A stretch of 64,000 bases of DNA from Paramacrobiotus metropolitanus (lineage: Eukaryota > Tardigrada > Eutardigrada > Parachela > Macrobiotidae), in NCBI RefSeq assembly GCF_019649055.1, contig NW_026570222.1, positions 3,782,001 to 3,846,000 on the forward strand. Reading direction: 5' to 3'. Shown here piece after piece: positions 34,915-46,929 of this stretch (positions are counted from its first letter, which is position 1; each line of letters starts with the position of its first letter). Under the pieces are notes generated by a model that was given only the letters and a program-made list of their open reading frames with translations, was not told where the DNA came from and searched no databases. Position numbers and translations under genes: made by a program.

Positions 34915-36405
34915 TTAGCGCTTCAGAAAAAATGATAGACCCTTCATGGCTGCATACCCAATGATCAAAGCATAACTTAGCATTTCACGCAAATATCGAC
35001 GGTAGTTTTCTCTTTCCAAAGCCTCTACACGCTTATACAAGTCCACTACCAGCCGTCCGCCAGGAGTATCCGGAAGAGCTGCTCGAACGGAAGTTGGAGT
35101 GGCCACAGCGGAAGCCGACCGACGCGTCACACTGTAAATCAAGATAATTAAGCGCTTTGTCAAAATATTAACCGTCATTTGTCTCTGACGATAAAACACA
35201 TCTACGGCTTATTCACTATGCCGGCATTAACACAGCCATACAGAAACCGGTGAAAGCCATCAAACTAACTAGTAACGGTAGGGTTCATACAGCAGTAAGT
35301 ACCTCTTTGGTGTTCTGGAAACAGGGATCATATTCCGTTCCGCTTGAGCAATCATGGCCTGTTCAATGTTATTATCTGTCAATGCCGAACCAAAAAAGGG
35401 AGCAATAACGGGCCCGTCTCCACCACCAGGGAAATCTTCTGACTGTCCGGGAAGAGAAATTCATGCTGTCCGACGGTCAGTGTTCGGGGCGGTGTGTGCA
35501 CGGGCACCGCCACATCCGTGCGGAATCCATACAGCATGTCGTCGAAGTCCAGTTCGCGCGGGCGCTGATCACGAAGCCCCATGTGTTGGTCATTGCCTAG
35601 TTTCAGTAAAAACATTAAGTTATGACTACTTCGTTAGACACTTTCTTCGAGCATGTTTTCCTATGCAGCATTACAAATAAGTGCAACTGATATCTAAAAA
35701 GTAAAAATACAAAAATGTTTACGAAAACCTATATCAGTAATTTCATCAGAGCAGACTTTTTCCTTCATCTAACAACAACTCTTACAACTGTAATATATAA
35801 TAATATGCTGCCAATCAGTGATTGGGAATCACCATATCATGGTCAATGACTCAATGGACCCTTTTCGCCTAATACATCGCAACAATTTTTTTATGTCGAC
35901 CACTCGATCAAAGAAAGAACCAAAGCGGAGAGTGTGGGTATGCAATCATCACAGAAGACAAAAAAATTTAGTGTCAGTAGGCTAACCTGCCACAAGAATC
36001 CTATCGGGCACATTCATTTGATGAGCAGTGATAGATCCTCTCGCATTGAACGCACTTCCCTGCAAGACTGGATGTGCTGCGTCGTCGTCATATGGACGGA
36101 TTTGGTTAGGTACCTAAGAAACAAAACCCTGGAATTTCTGTGGAAATTATTACTTGGATGTCCACAAGATATAGCCATTGATCAGTCCCTACTCGCATGT
36201 GGCGACCGACGTTTTCCCCAAAATATCCATCTGTGGTAATTGGTGCTGTCGCCATTTGTCCTGACAATTTCGATACTCCATTAACAGGATGGTCCGCAGC
36301 CTCGAAAGTCACACGCCTCTTAGCATCTACCATCTCTAAAGAGTTTGCTGCGTCCGATCGGAGAGCGTCTTGAACATAGGTGGAAGTCGATTGAGAATCA
36401 GTCAT
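34915..36405 (-). CDS. MFF: Mitochondrial fission factor (Mff/Tango11 type), with one frame break
   Basis: Four exons: 36193-36405, 35987-36113, 35303-35596 and 34915-35131. Mff is a tail-anchored outer mitochondrial and peroxisomal membrane receptor for the fission GTPase Drp1. Family marks: QMNVPDRILVAG (second Mff repeat, cf. MQVPERIVVAG), PVHTPPRTLTVGQHEF, a coiled coil DLYKRVEALERENYRRYLRE, and a C-terminal anchor MLSYALIIGYAAMKGLSFFL followed by KR. Exon 35303-35596 is one base out of phase. The frame reading HEFLFPDSQ does not run into the frame reading PGGGDGPVIAPFFGSALTD; the shift lies near 35420-35455. No intron can explain it. It is either an assembly indel or real damage. Confidence 0.85.
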
Positions 36406-37734
36406 AACTTTTAAGAGTTAATGGTTAATGCAGTCAGCCAACTTTACGTTGTAGCGCGCGTCCCTAGTGTGCATAAAAACGTATAATTCAAGGCCTGGTA
36501 TATGCTTTGTTGATAATGCTAACAGCTAACCGGAAAATATGATTTCAACTCCGAAAGCATCGATGGATATAAAAAGAAACAGAAAACTATGAATTCGAAT
36601 TCAGCTCCGAAAGCGGAAAGTCACCACATCAATGGATAATATTGGATATTAAAATGCAAAAGCTTAATGGGAATCTGTCTATATACTGTATTCGTAATGT
36701 AGGCAGTTGGATGGCGCACGATAATAATGCGAAGGAGAAGGTTTGTATGACACCCGCATACTACTGTATCAACAAACAGTGATAATTTTTATTATTTAAT
36801 AATTATGTATTTGCAGAAACACATTTGAAGTAATTTGATGTAAAACATTGAGAGCACTATAAGCTGCTAGTCTGCTACAACAGAAACAAATCTCCTCTGA
36901 CACGAATCCCATGCGAATTGCGGTCTTAATAATGCCAATGATGAAAAATGGTTACGGAGTTGCGTTGTGAACATTACTCAACAGACGATGCGAAGAGAAA
37001 GATAGACTAGAAGTACCCGTACGAGTACAGTAATGATCGCTAAAATAAATATAAATTCTATAATTCTTACTGATTCTCTCGCGATTGGTGATGCTGATGC
37101 AGATACGGTACTCACATTTTTTTCCAATTTTTTTACAATTGGTAGGAAATCTGAAAAACAATTTTTATGTTAGAAATTGCTGGCACAAGCCGTATGAAAC
37201 GCTTGAATAGAAGTGACAGCTAACGTCATCATAATATCGAGTCTAAGAATATAAATTGTGATAATTGTGCTAAATAATAATATGAATTGTGATAATTTAC
37301 TTTGCATGCATAGATTGTGACCTTTGTATGCACTTTTGTTTGTAAAAAGCTTTGAACTGCTGACGAAATGGCACGGAATACTACTAGTAATGGTAAGAAA
37401 CTTTTGATATACTATAGAAACCTTTTGACTAATCTGACCTTTTTGACAAGAGAATTTTTGACAAAGACAAGAAACTTTTGGTTTTTTAGGACTTGGCTTC
37501 AAATGACATGCCATGGCCATATATAAGTACGAGCAGTATCCACACAGCACCGTTAGAATCTACCTGTAGAAGAGATTTTTTCAATCATTCGACTGCCTCT
37601 GAGTGCAATAATCATACAATATGCTAATGTATGCCTCTAAAGTTGTGTGGATTTTGAGGATACGATATTCGTAATGTTAAGAAGAATCGTAATGTCGATG
37701 CAGTTCTTTACCGTTAACAGGAAGCAGCTAGCTT
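36406..37734. other. Gene-poor AT-rich region
   Basis: 5' side of MFF and beyond. Open frames such as 37170-37550 (-) are low-complexity and resemble nothing. Short local repeats occur, including AATTGTGATAATTGTGCT near 37253 and CTCCGAAAG near 36550 and 36605. No RNA gene is recognised. Confidence 0.4.
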
Positions 37735-38240
37735 ATACCTTTCGGCCTGTATGTCTTGAACGGGGTGCCCTTGCCCATGGTTTCATATCCCTTTGTATCG
37801 TCTGCTACATCATACATGGTATATTTACTAGGAAAGTACACCGCTGTTGGCAAGCACTTTAAGACCGAAGCGAAGCGGGAAACAAAATTAAGTAAACACT
37901 TTATGAGGTTTATCTTTTCTTGAATTTTCAATTTTCATTAATTATTTGTGCTCATTAAATTAAATTATAGTTATCACCTTTATTTCCTCTTATGAATTTT
38001 ATTTAAAATATGAAGGCGTGACCGACGTGGCCAACAGCCATGAAGCAACTGTACAAACTAAAAAGTGTACTCCTCCAATATGAAATCAATATACATAGTA
38101 GATGAACCTTTGACTGTACGTATTAACATTTTTGATAAGACCCAACCAATTTGAACCAACTCTCCACTTCCAGACTTGGCAAAAATCTTAATGGCGTGCA
38201 AATTGCGCTTATTTCCACAATGGATTTCTAAATTGTGCAA
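37735..38240 (-). CDS. Two unrecognised coding-like segments
   Basis: On the minus strand, 38058-38240 reads LHNLEIHCGNKRNLHAIKIF, then AKSGSGELVQIGWVLSK and ends EEYTF with a stop. Segment 37735-37870 reads LPTAVYFPSKYTMYDVADDT, then KGYETMGKGTPFKTYRPK, and ends at a possible donor (AAAG|GTATAA). Both have protein-like composition in an otherwise AT-rich, gene-poor stretch. They need not be one gene: the upstream one ends in a stop before the second begins. No family is recognised. The second is preceded by CCCGCTTCGCTTCGGTC, whose reverse complement core GACCGAAGCGAAGCG recurs at about 38534. Confidence 0.2.
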
Positions 38241-39589
38241 GTAAATTTATTAACGTTTTTCTCCAGTCCATCGTATGTAGAGTCATGGCGCATAGACATC
38301 GCATAACCGAAAAACGTTTTTATTGTCATAAAAAACGACAAACTATGATGTATTAACCTTTAAAAATAACGGCCATAGCAATATTATACCGGAATTTCGA
38401 GTTTTCGAGCAAAATTAATCTCAGCGATTAAAAAAGAGAGACATCGGTGTCTGCCATCAGCTGCAGTGGTGTCAGTGTACCGTATAATATCATTTAGAAT
38501 AGTTGTATTTTCACTTCAGTATCTATAATATTCGACCGAAGCGAAGCGAAGGTTCTGTATCCAAGAAAACGGGACTTTTGTCGGTCGCGTCGGTCACATC
38601 GGTAGTTAAGATTCGTTTCGCGGCGTGCGACACGATATCAGCAGCATTAACTATATGTCCAGCATGCATATATACAGGATTGCATAATTCTTGCGTATAT
38701 AATCAACGCTAATAATAAAAAATAATAATTTTATTAAGATAATAATAAAAAAATTATTAATAATTTAAAATAATATAATTTTAAAAATCAAATACATATA
38801 AGCCTAATCAATGATCGGTGTGGACTGAAGTGATTTACCCTGATTTTCTGTTTCACTAATTAATGTACAATATATGTAAAGAACCAATTAAAACACGTTA
38901 TCAATATGTGGCAAAGACTCAAATTAACTAACTATAAAGTATTTTCCAGTTATGGAAAATACTTCACAGTGAGTCATGCAGAATATATAATTGTATTGTT
39001 GAAAAATGCTGCACATTGAATTACTAGTGCTTGCGATCAAGAGGACAGATTCGCGCGTATATTTCTTCGGTTTTGAACATGGAGAACTATAGTATATCAT
39101 GAATTTTTCTAGACGTAATAATTGAATTATGTCGGCAGTCGATAATATAACACTTTCTGACAGTTTGCGGCAGCCTGCGATCCTGCGTTTGCACCGGTAC
39201 CATCGCGGTGCAGCACGGAACTGGTAAGTGAGACAAGTGAGATGTCGCAGATTACAAGTCAGCATATATATCACACAGCCCGGCGCACATCTGCTTTACA
39301 CTGGAGAAGCGGAAGAGGGGAGCGTGCAGTCGTTTAGACTACATCCGCTCGCACCACACTGTCAATGCGTCCTCCAGGAACGCGCATGCTTCTCGCAGAC
39401 CTCCCCTCCAGTACAACGCAACAGTGCTTGCATGAAAGTCGCACTCCAATCTTTTTGCGCTCATTTTGCACAATTGTTATTCGGCTAAGTGAACTAACGA
39501 CGACTGTTGTACACATTCTAGTCCTCTCTGCTGCAACTATAAAGGCACATAACACTAACTGGCTTCGATGAACATATTCAGGATTTAAG
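38241..39589. other. AT-rich region upstream of the basigin-like gene
   Basis: The AT content is very high around 38700-38800. GACCGAAGCGAAGCG at about 38534 repeats a motif at 37863. No supported gene. The basigin-like promoter should lie in the GC-richer 39200-39580. Confidence 0.4.
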
Positions 39590-42500
39590 ATGGTAATTGT
39601 AGGGTTTCCATCGCTATCGCATCTCTGGCTGGTCTGCTGTGTTGTTGTGCTACGATTAGCTGAAGGTGTGGTGAAGATCGGTGTGGACTATCTTAATGAT
39701 TCCGGTCGTGTTGTGATCGGCAATCAGACCTTCTCGTTGCCGGGTCAAGGTGTACGGATCAGTTGTCGCAGTGATACATCGCTGCCCGGCACAAAAATCT
39801 CCCTTACGGGACCGGAAATCGGGCGGCTGGGAGGACCTCCCGATAGCGTTGTGATAATCGACTCCATAGAGTCCAAGCATGGTGGACTGTACGGCTGCAC
39901 AGATGGCTCATCCGTTGATACATATTTCCTTAATGTTCTGGATGCTAATTTACTGGTGGCCGAGAATGTGACCACAAATGGCACCCAGTACCATGTAACT
40001 CTGAAGTGTAATCAGCAGTTCCAGCATCCATTGCCACTCATATGGCGGTATGTGATAGAAACAGTTTACTTGCTCAATATGTCTTTTAATTATGGCTTCT
40101 GCGCTCGCGCGCTGGCCATTTCTGACTTTAACTTATATTGCAACAACTTGCATACAGTACAGCTGTACAAACAATACGATAGCTAACAACAGGTACCTTG
40201 CTGACAATAAAAAGCAATAGCGCAGCATTCCATATAATTTGTAGCTATTTGTGCAGTATTATTAGTAATTTTTGTCTGGCACAAAGAAGCAGTTCATTCA
40301 TTTCCTCTACCCTCAAATAGCATCGGTTATATAGACAGTTAAGTACTGTAACTTTCTGTTGAGTAAATCTGCATAGAAATAAATAAGAAGTTTATACTAA
40401 ATAATTTGGCATCTTGTAGGTACCAAGAAAATGGACCGGTTTTAAACGGTATTCCTAAAGCTGCTCATACTTATGAGGTGAAACCTGACGCAAACTGGAG
40501 TTTGGTTATAACTAACATGGGAAGATACCCAGAAAAAACTGGAAATTACTTTTGTGAACTGAATTTAACGGATTCCTCGTACCGACCAGACAAGCCGTTG
40601 AGAAAACTTGTGGAGTACAATTGTAAGAGGGCATAATAATATCACCAGTTAATTCAATATGACAATATCTACAAAATTATTCGCTCTGGTTACTCATTTG
40701 GTTATTAAACAAACGGTATTTGACGTATGCAAAGGTTCTGCAGTTTGATTTTTCATATTTTTAAATGCCGCATCGTATGTATGCGTGTTGTATATATATT
40801 TTGTCTTGTTAGTTGGTTATTGACACCTTTGTAACCTCGTAATTTAAGACTTTCTAACAATAAGTCGTAATTTCCTTTCGTTTTGTAAGAGATTTCGTGC
40901 TGATCTAACGTTAGTGGTAGCTTTGTTCTGCTTAAGTACAACAGGACATGTTTTTTATCCGACTTTTAAAAATTGCTGGGTTGACCATTAATTTAGTGGT
41001 CATTCCAAATTTATATTGATCAAATATTTGTCTTTAAGGTCTGCATCGTGATACCTGGTTGACTTTTTTAGCTAGACCAGATGTTCGTTTCCTGGCAAAC
41101 GACATACGAAAGGCGGCAACTAGAGCGGAACGCCACACGTTAACATGCATATATACCGGACATGGACATGGAAAAGTTAAATGGATTGTGAAAAACAGCA
41201 TAGCTAACTATACAATGCAAGTGAATTATGTTCATACCTCTTTGTGCGTATGTTTATTAGCGCAAAAATATTTATTTATGCTTATTGATATTTATCGCTT
41301 AAGAAGCTTGGCATTAATTGTATACTCGTTACTCATTAGTATCCAACGAGTGCACGTATGAACAATTAAACTTTGCTTTTCGGCTTTTGTTGTTTTTTTA
41401 TAAGCCTTCGGCTCGCATTACTGAACTGTTTGTATTGATGCAGATTCGACTATGATGATCAACGGGAAGTGTGCGCTAGCGCTAATAATCGTTTGTGCAC
41501 CAACCCGCCATCACGATTCCAGTTATACAGGGACTTGGAGCTTGAACAAACTGCAGATCTAAAAGAGCAGAACGAAAGCGTATCCGTGCTTTCGATTGAT
41601 AATGTTAACGATTTAGATCGTGGAGAGTACTGGTGCTATGTCAGAAATAAACATGGAGAAAATGGAGCGATGGTATTCCTCAGGGTGAAAGGTACGCTTG
41701 AACTTTAACTTAAGTTGAAATACAATGACAGCATTTGGTATTTCGCTATTTTGTCAAATTATTTCTCACATCGTTCAGGCGTTATTAAGCTCAGACTCCG
41801 GGAGTAAATTACAAGTTTCGTTATGTACTAGTAGGTGTTATCAGATCAAGTAGCTATTTATTATTTCACGTTTGGTACCTTGTTTATTATGCTAATTTAT
41901 TATTAATATCGAATTCGGCTTATGGTAGCTTACAGAAATACGTTGGACAATATTAATGGACATAAAGCAGCCGTACCGTTTGCCCGGCTTTTGTACAACC
42001 CACAAGCAACAGCGCGCAGCGCTAGAAAAAAGCCCTGTTGTTATCAGCCATTTGAAAACCATTGTCCCTTTAATAACTGGCATGCTACTCTAATTACTTC
42101 ACCACTGTAACTTGCGCAGCAGTAAAGCCAAGAACATAAAGATATTCAGTCTTCATGCTACAGTAGAAGATGCAGCGCCAGTTGTAACTGAATGTTCACA
42201 TACGAAACCTATGAAACAGCGATACTATTCTATTAGCAGATCTGTTATATTTGCCGTTGCACGCATGCAAGGTGCAAACACGGAGCGCAAAAGAAGTTTC
42301 CAAATAAATCGATTGAGATACTGCATACGCCGGCGTCTGCCGCTCTCGATCTTCAAAATTTAGTGATGCTGGAAACTCCATCTGGACCGTTTTAAACATC
42401 GGTTCGTCGAACGTTGATCAGAGATACGTACTGTACATTTAGGCACTTCTGGCACTCAAGTATGAACTGGGAAAATGGGAGTACTGCAGCTGATCGTGTC

Positions 42501-43364
42501 TTTTATAATAAGCATCCTTAGCGCTCTGTCCAGTTCGCAAAAAAAGCTCTGCCAACTCGAATCCTGTTTGCTTAAGAGCTTAAATAAATAAGACATTTGT
42601 GATTTTACAATTGCGGCATATCGATCTTAAATCATGCTTTAACATCTTCGCGATTCAGTTCTGATTCCACACAATAAAAACGCTGTTACAATTGTTAAAT
42701 TTTAATTTGTAGGTTTGCATTCAGACGATATGTACATCCAGTATTATATATGCATATGCTGAGAAAGGTCGCTGCATGTACAGGGTGTTTGACATACAAA
42801 AAAAAAGATTCTACATTTTTTGCAGTTTCTGCTGCTTAATACGCGCCCATACTATTCGCTAGCAGTTAAGGCAGTCTATGTGAATAATGAATAATATTTG
42901 CACTCACGTTGAAGAAACATTAACTAAAAATATTTAAATGGGCGATGGAAGTATGTATGTAATATCACTACTTCGAAGTATATTATTATTCGCTGACGGT
43001 GACATGCAGTCTTTTGCGGTTCTAAATTTAAACAACTGTTAAGAGATATAGTACTGTAGGTATATAGTTAGGTGTTGTACTGGCAGCTGGTTGAGTTTGT
43101 AAACTACTTGTCTAAATTAGATTAACACCCATAACGGTAATCACTTAATATCAGAAGCCTGTTGTCTTTACAGATAGATTTGCAGCATTATGGCCGTTCC
43201 TGGGAGTACTAGCTGAGATTATTGTCCTCGCGCTTGTTATCTGTGCTTGCGAACGACGACGCAATAAGGAGTTAGCGGCTGAAGAGGAGGAAGAAGCTGC
43301 ACAGCTGATGCGCGATAGTGAAGCCGCCAGGGAAAGAGAAGCGAGCGTGCGTAACCGGAAATAA
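39590..43364 (+). CDS. Basigin/neuroplastin-family immunoglobulin membrane protein
   Basis: Five exons in phase: 39590-40047, 40420-40622, 41072-41243, 41444-41691 and 43174-43364, about 423 residues. A signal peptide (LWLVCCVVVLRLAEG) precedes Ig-like domains with the expected cysteines (VRISCRS...GLYGCTD; HVTLKCN...GNYFCELN; HTLTCIY...GEYWCYVRN). The last exon gives the family signature RFAALWPFLGVLAEIIVLAL, with the buried glutamate in the transmembrane helix, then a charged tail ERRRNKELAAEEEEE. Basigin-type proteins escort monocarboxylate transporters to the surface and act in cell adhesion. The end of exon 3 is the least certain boundary: donor TT|GTGCGT is needed to keep the phase. Intron 4 is 1.5 kb and empty of recognised features. 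Confidence 0.9.
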
Positions 43365-45100
43365 AGCAGTTATTTCGCAAGTGCACTTAATTTCTTATGA
43401 ACTGGATAAAAGAACGAATGTGATCGATAAAGCATACTGCATAATCGTTGTCGGCAATGATGTCAAGGGGCTGCGCGATATGTGAAGAGCTGATTACTAT
43501 CTATGCTGCGGATTTTTTTTAAAATTTACCATTAGTATACTGTTGTGCGTCCTGGTCATCGAGAACATTCATATATCATGGTTGAATTACCAGTTACCAC
43601 AAATCATTTTTGTCCCGATCGTGAAACAGTGATTGTGATCCTGAAGCATTGATTGTGTTTGGGTGTGGATATCGGCTATGTCCTGCCAGCTGCTGTATTC
43701 TTCACATCAGCACTATTTGACGCATTTGTCTGTACTCCTTCGTGCAGTAGACTTCTTAACTTGGTTTGAGCCTGAAGGAAAAACTAGTTTTAAATCGTAT
43801 TCGCAAAAAGAAACAGCTCTGGAAGAACTTTGTTTTTCCACAAGGTAGCTCTGTGATGTTAATTACTTTTTGACAAGTAAAACATAACTTACATTGTAGC
43901 CTTTAAGGGAATTAAGAACTTTTAGCCATTGTGTCATTCAGCCTTAAATCATTGTATCGATAGTAAATTAAAATGTAGCGCCAGTAGGGGTGTTAACGTT
44001 ATCTGCTTTTTTCTGCCGTTTTATTGATTATTTATTTTTTATCGGCCGCATCTCACTCGACCGGTCAGAACTATCTTGGAATGCTGAAATCTTGCTTTGT
44101 ATACAGTACTTGCTAAGAAACTCTTCGATGACCTTGCGTTACGTTGCTTAACCAGAATGAGATGAGCGTGCATCCCTGCCGCTATCATGATCCGTGTAAA
44201 CGTTAGCCAGTTTCCGGTCAGCACCGCCGCGCATGCTGACCGTGCCAGCCTTTCCCACACTAACAGCTGACAGATCGTGGCATTAAACTGCAGAAACTGA
44301 CTTTCCCAAGATTTGCCAACAAACAAAACACAATTACTGACCAACGAATGCCGGCAAACGGCACCAAACTTTGCTATATATGGCTAAGGACGGAGTGTGC
44401 TTTCAAATACTCAATTTCCTTTGTAAATTGTAAATAATTAAGTTTATTGGTTACTAAACTGTAGCAGCAATGCAGCATCATGAGTTTCGGAAGCTATATA
44501 TAAAGTACAGCACGAACTTCGAAGCGCCTTTGACAACTCTTATTGTGACATGTGTACAATTTAAATTAGAATAATTTGCACCGAGCGCGAAGAGCGAGGT
44601 GCTGCAATTAAGCCTTCGTCAAGGGGAAAAATTTTGTCTGTCGCCCACGAAGAGCGTGGGTTACGCTTTTCCAATTCCACAAGTTCTCATGTCCATTGGA
44701 AGTGTACTGCAGAGCAAACGTGCTGTTGCATGGATGTGATTAACATCGCTTTTTAATGGTACTGGAAGCGCTTGCAATAATTCTTGGTGTTGTTAGACTC
44801 GTTATTAATTCTGAATTTAAATTTTCATGGTTTTTAAATTTTAAATTTTGATTTTGTAATTTGCATTGCGAAATTTTGTTGGGGAGAATTTCAGTAAAAA
44901 CCATTTACTTTTATCTCCAACGAAATCTTTTTCAAATGACTTACGAAATGTGCTACTCTGCATCCTTACAATTCCCAGATTGTCTGCAGATCTCGCGATC
45001 GTAGCATTATACTGTGGAGTACGCCAGCCACATCTTGCAACATCCTCGACTGCCATCAGAACTGGGTTCGCCGTTTGCCACTCGTTCGGATCTTCTGACC
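43365..45100. other. Intergenic region with paired small hairpins
   Basis: No gene recognised. Two small hairpins with the same loop sequence (AAGAG) occur at 44578-44602 (GCACC...GGTGC) and 44644-44660 (CCCACGAAGAGCGTGGG). Open frames such as 44039-44344 (-) have no resemblance to known proteins. Confidence 0.4.
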
Positions 45101-46166
45101 ATGTCGGCCGGTTGGGATAAGGTGCTACTTTTTTGACAGGTGAGAAGAACCCCCCGACTAAAATGCCTTTCTAAGTTTAGACATTGACTACTTCAAACTC
45201 GACACCTGTTGTATTGGTCTTTCGTGACGCTCCGTTGTATCTGCGTTCTGGGAATTTACCGTGGTTCGTGTCAACCGTACTGTCGTTAGTGTCGTTCTTT
45301 CACAGCAGTTTTTGTAATATGCGCAACTGATGGATGGTATACAGTTTTTTTGTCTTCCTGCAGATTTGTGGGCTCGTACGTGTTTGGCTTGTGCGTGTTT
45401 GTCTTCCGCGTGAATTTTTCGTATCGGATCCTGTTTACTACCTAGCGATGCTGTGGGTAAGATTCATTTCCAAGTTAGCAGTAATATTTGTAATGTTGTT
45501 CGGTCTGAAGCAAAGTGTGGAATAATTTAAAAAAAAATCAAATAATAAAATATTCAGGCTTATGCTTTTTATATCGAAATGATATCAGCTTTTTCTATCG
45601 AATTCCTTTTTGCAGTTCCACTTTTCATCGCATCGCTGCGCAGCCTTTCATTATATTGCGTCGCCATTATCAAGTTAACCGGGGGAAGTTCCTCTCTGCT
45701 CTTTCTCTTTTGACGGAATCACCAAGAGCTGCCGTCGACGACGTATAACGGACGAAAAAATGGTCTAAGAATGGATCCGTTGTCTTGTGAATTTGTATAA
45801 TACCGAGAGTCTCGAGTTTTTGTTGACACTTCAAGAGAAAGAAGAAAAGCGTTTGCGTGAGAAAGGAACCCGCTATCTTGACAAGTTTGAGGATCTGCTC
45901 CCGTATGCTGGAACGTCCGTTGGCCGGAGCCTTACTTCAAGCCGTGCGGAACTGTCCACTTCAACCACAAGTCCACAACTGAATTTGAACTGCAACGAAA
46001 GCTTCTGCATCTCAACGCAATTAAGGCAAAGATCAGTGAACTGGATAAAAAGAAGGTGGTAGCCGATAAAAAAATTAATTTTGAATTGAAACATGATGTC
46101 AAAAATGTGATTGGGTTGGGTAATATGGTAAAATTCGAAGCCCATTGGAAGAATACGCAGCGCTGA
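45101..46166 (+). CDS. Unrecognised multi-exon coding region
   Basis: Possible pieces: ATG at 45101 (MSAGWDK, then a donor); 45364-45458 (LVRVWLVRVCLPREFFVSDP, VYYLAMLW); a stretch after an acceptor at 45615; and a long charged stretch from about 45767 to the stop at 46164-46166. The last reads TLQEKEEKRLREKGTRYLDK, FEDLLPYAG, then in another frame YFKPCGTVHFNHKSTTEFEL, QRKLLHLNAIKAKISELDKK and IGLGNMVKFEAHWKN. It is clearly coding-like and coiled-coil prone, but the frame changes near 45910 without a plausible intron. AATAAA lies near 46267. It may be one gene or two. I do not recognise the family, and the exon model is tentative. Confidence 0.4.
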
Positions 46167-46266
46167 ATGTTGTCGATAAACCTAAGTCGTGTTTTTTTAT
46201 TGTTCGACCTGATCAAAAGCATGCTTGCTCTGCGGCGGGGTGCCACAAAATGTGATTGTTAGTTTC

Positions 46267-46929
46267 AATAAAGATGCTTTCAGTTAGATTTTTAGAATGA
46301 ATTGTGGGTTATGATTTCGAATAACACATAATTTGCACTCCCACATGAATGTGAACATTTACCGGAGAACAGCGCTCGCGCTCGGTTCAAGAATGTGGTT
46401 AACAACCACCACTAGTTATTATCTACAGTATTATGATTATTATCTGCGGCATTTTTTTTACCTGTAAATCAGCTGGATCGAGAGGCTAGATAGTAGGCGT
46501 ATAAAAAAATGGAAAATGTAAGTGCACGTAACCGCTTCCCCGCTTGCTACAATAATGTCTGCAGTGCAGTGACTTTTGTCGGTCTCTCGACTGTGTGCAG
46601 ACTCTGCACACAGTCGAGAGACCGACAAAAGTCAAAAACATGTACGAGTACGTAAGTAACGTAACTATCTATATTTTTATTTACTCATTTTACATTTTTA
46701 CTGTACTATCTCATTAGATCAGTTTCAGATCACAGTTCTTGACGTCCCGTTTTATTTTTCGTGTTCAAAACTGACGGCTAATTTTCAGTACGTCTACATT
46801 ATTGTTGGTAAGGAACCATTGACGGCAACGTCAACGTGCACTCGCAACTCGGTATCTAGCGATTGATTGGAACCATGTGACAGCTTGTCTCAGTTGTCTA
46901 GTCCAGTGTAGAACGTGTGCTCGATTTCG
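46267..46929. repeat. Spacer holding a perfect 65-bp palindrome (46570-46634)
   Basis: Between the unknown gene and NAA30. The arms 46570-46601 and 46603-46634 are exact reverse complements of 32 bases (beginning TGACTTTTGTCGGTCTCTCG) around a single C. Such a sequence can form a long hairpin or cruciform. Nothing else is recognised; the NAA30 promoter should lie just downstream. Confidence 0.85.

Noticed and set aside
37170-37550. 126-codon minus-strand open frame
   Set aside because: Low-complexity translation from AT-rich repeats, with no family resemblance.
41220-41444. Apparent frameshift between exons 3 and 4 of the basigin-like gene
   Set aside because: A donor 23 bases downstream of the first one tried restores phase, so no break is needed.
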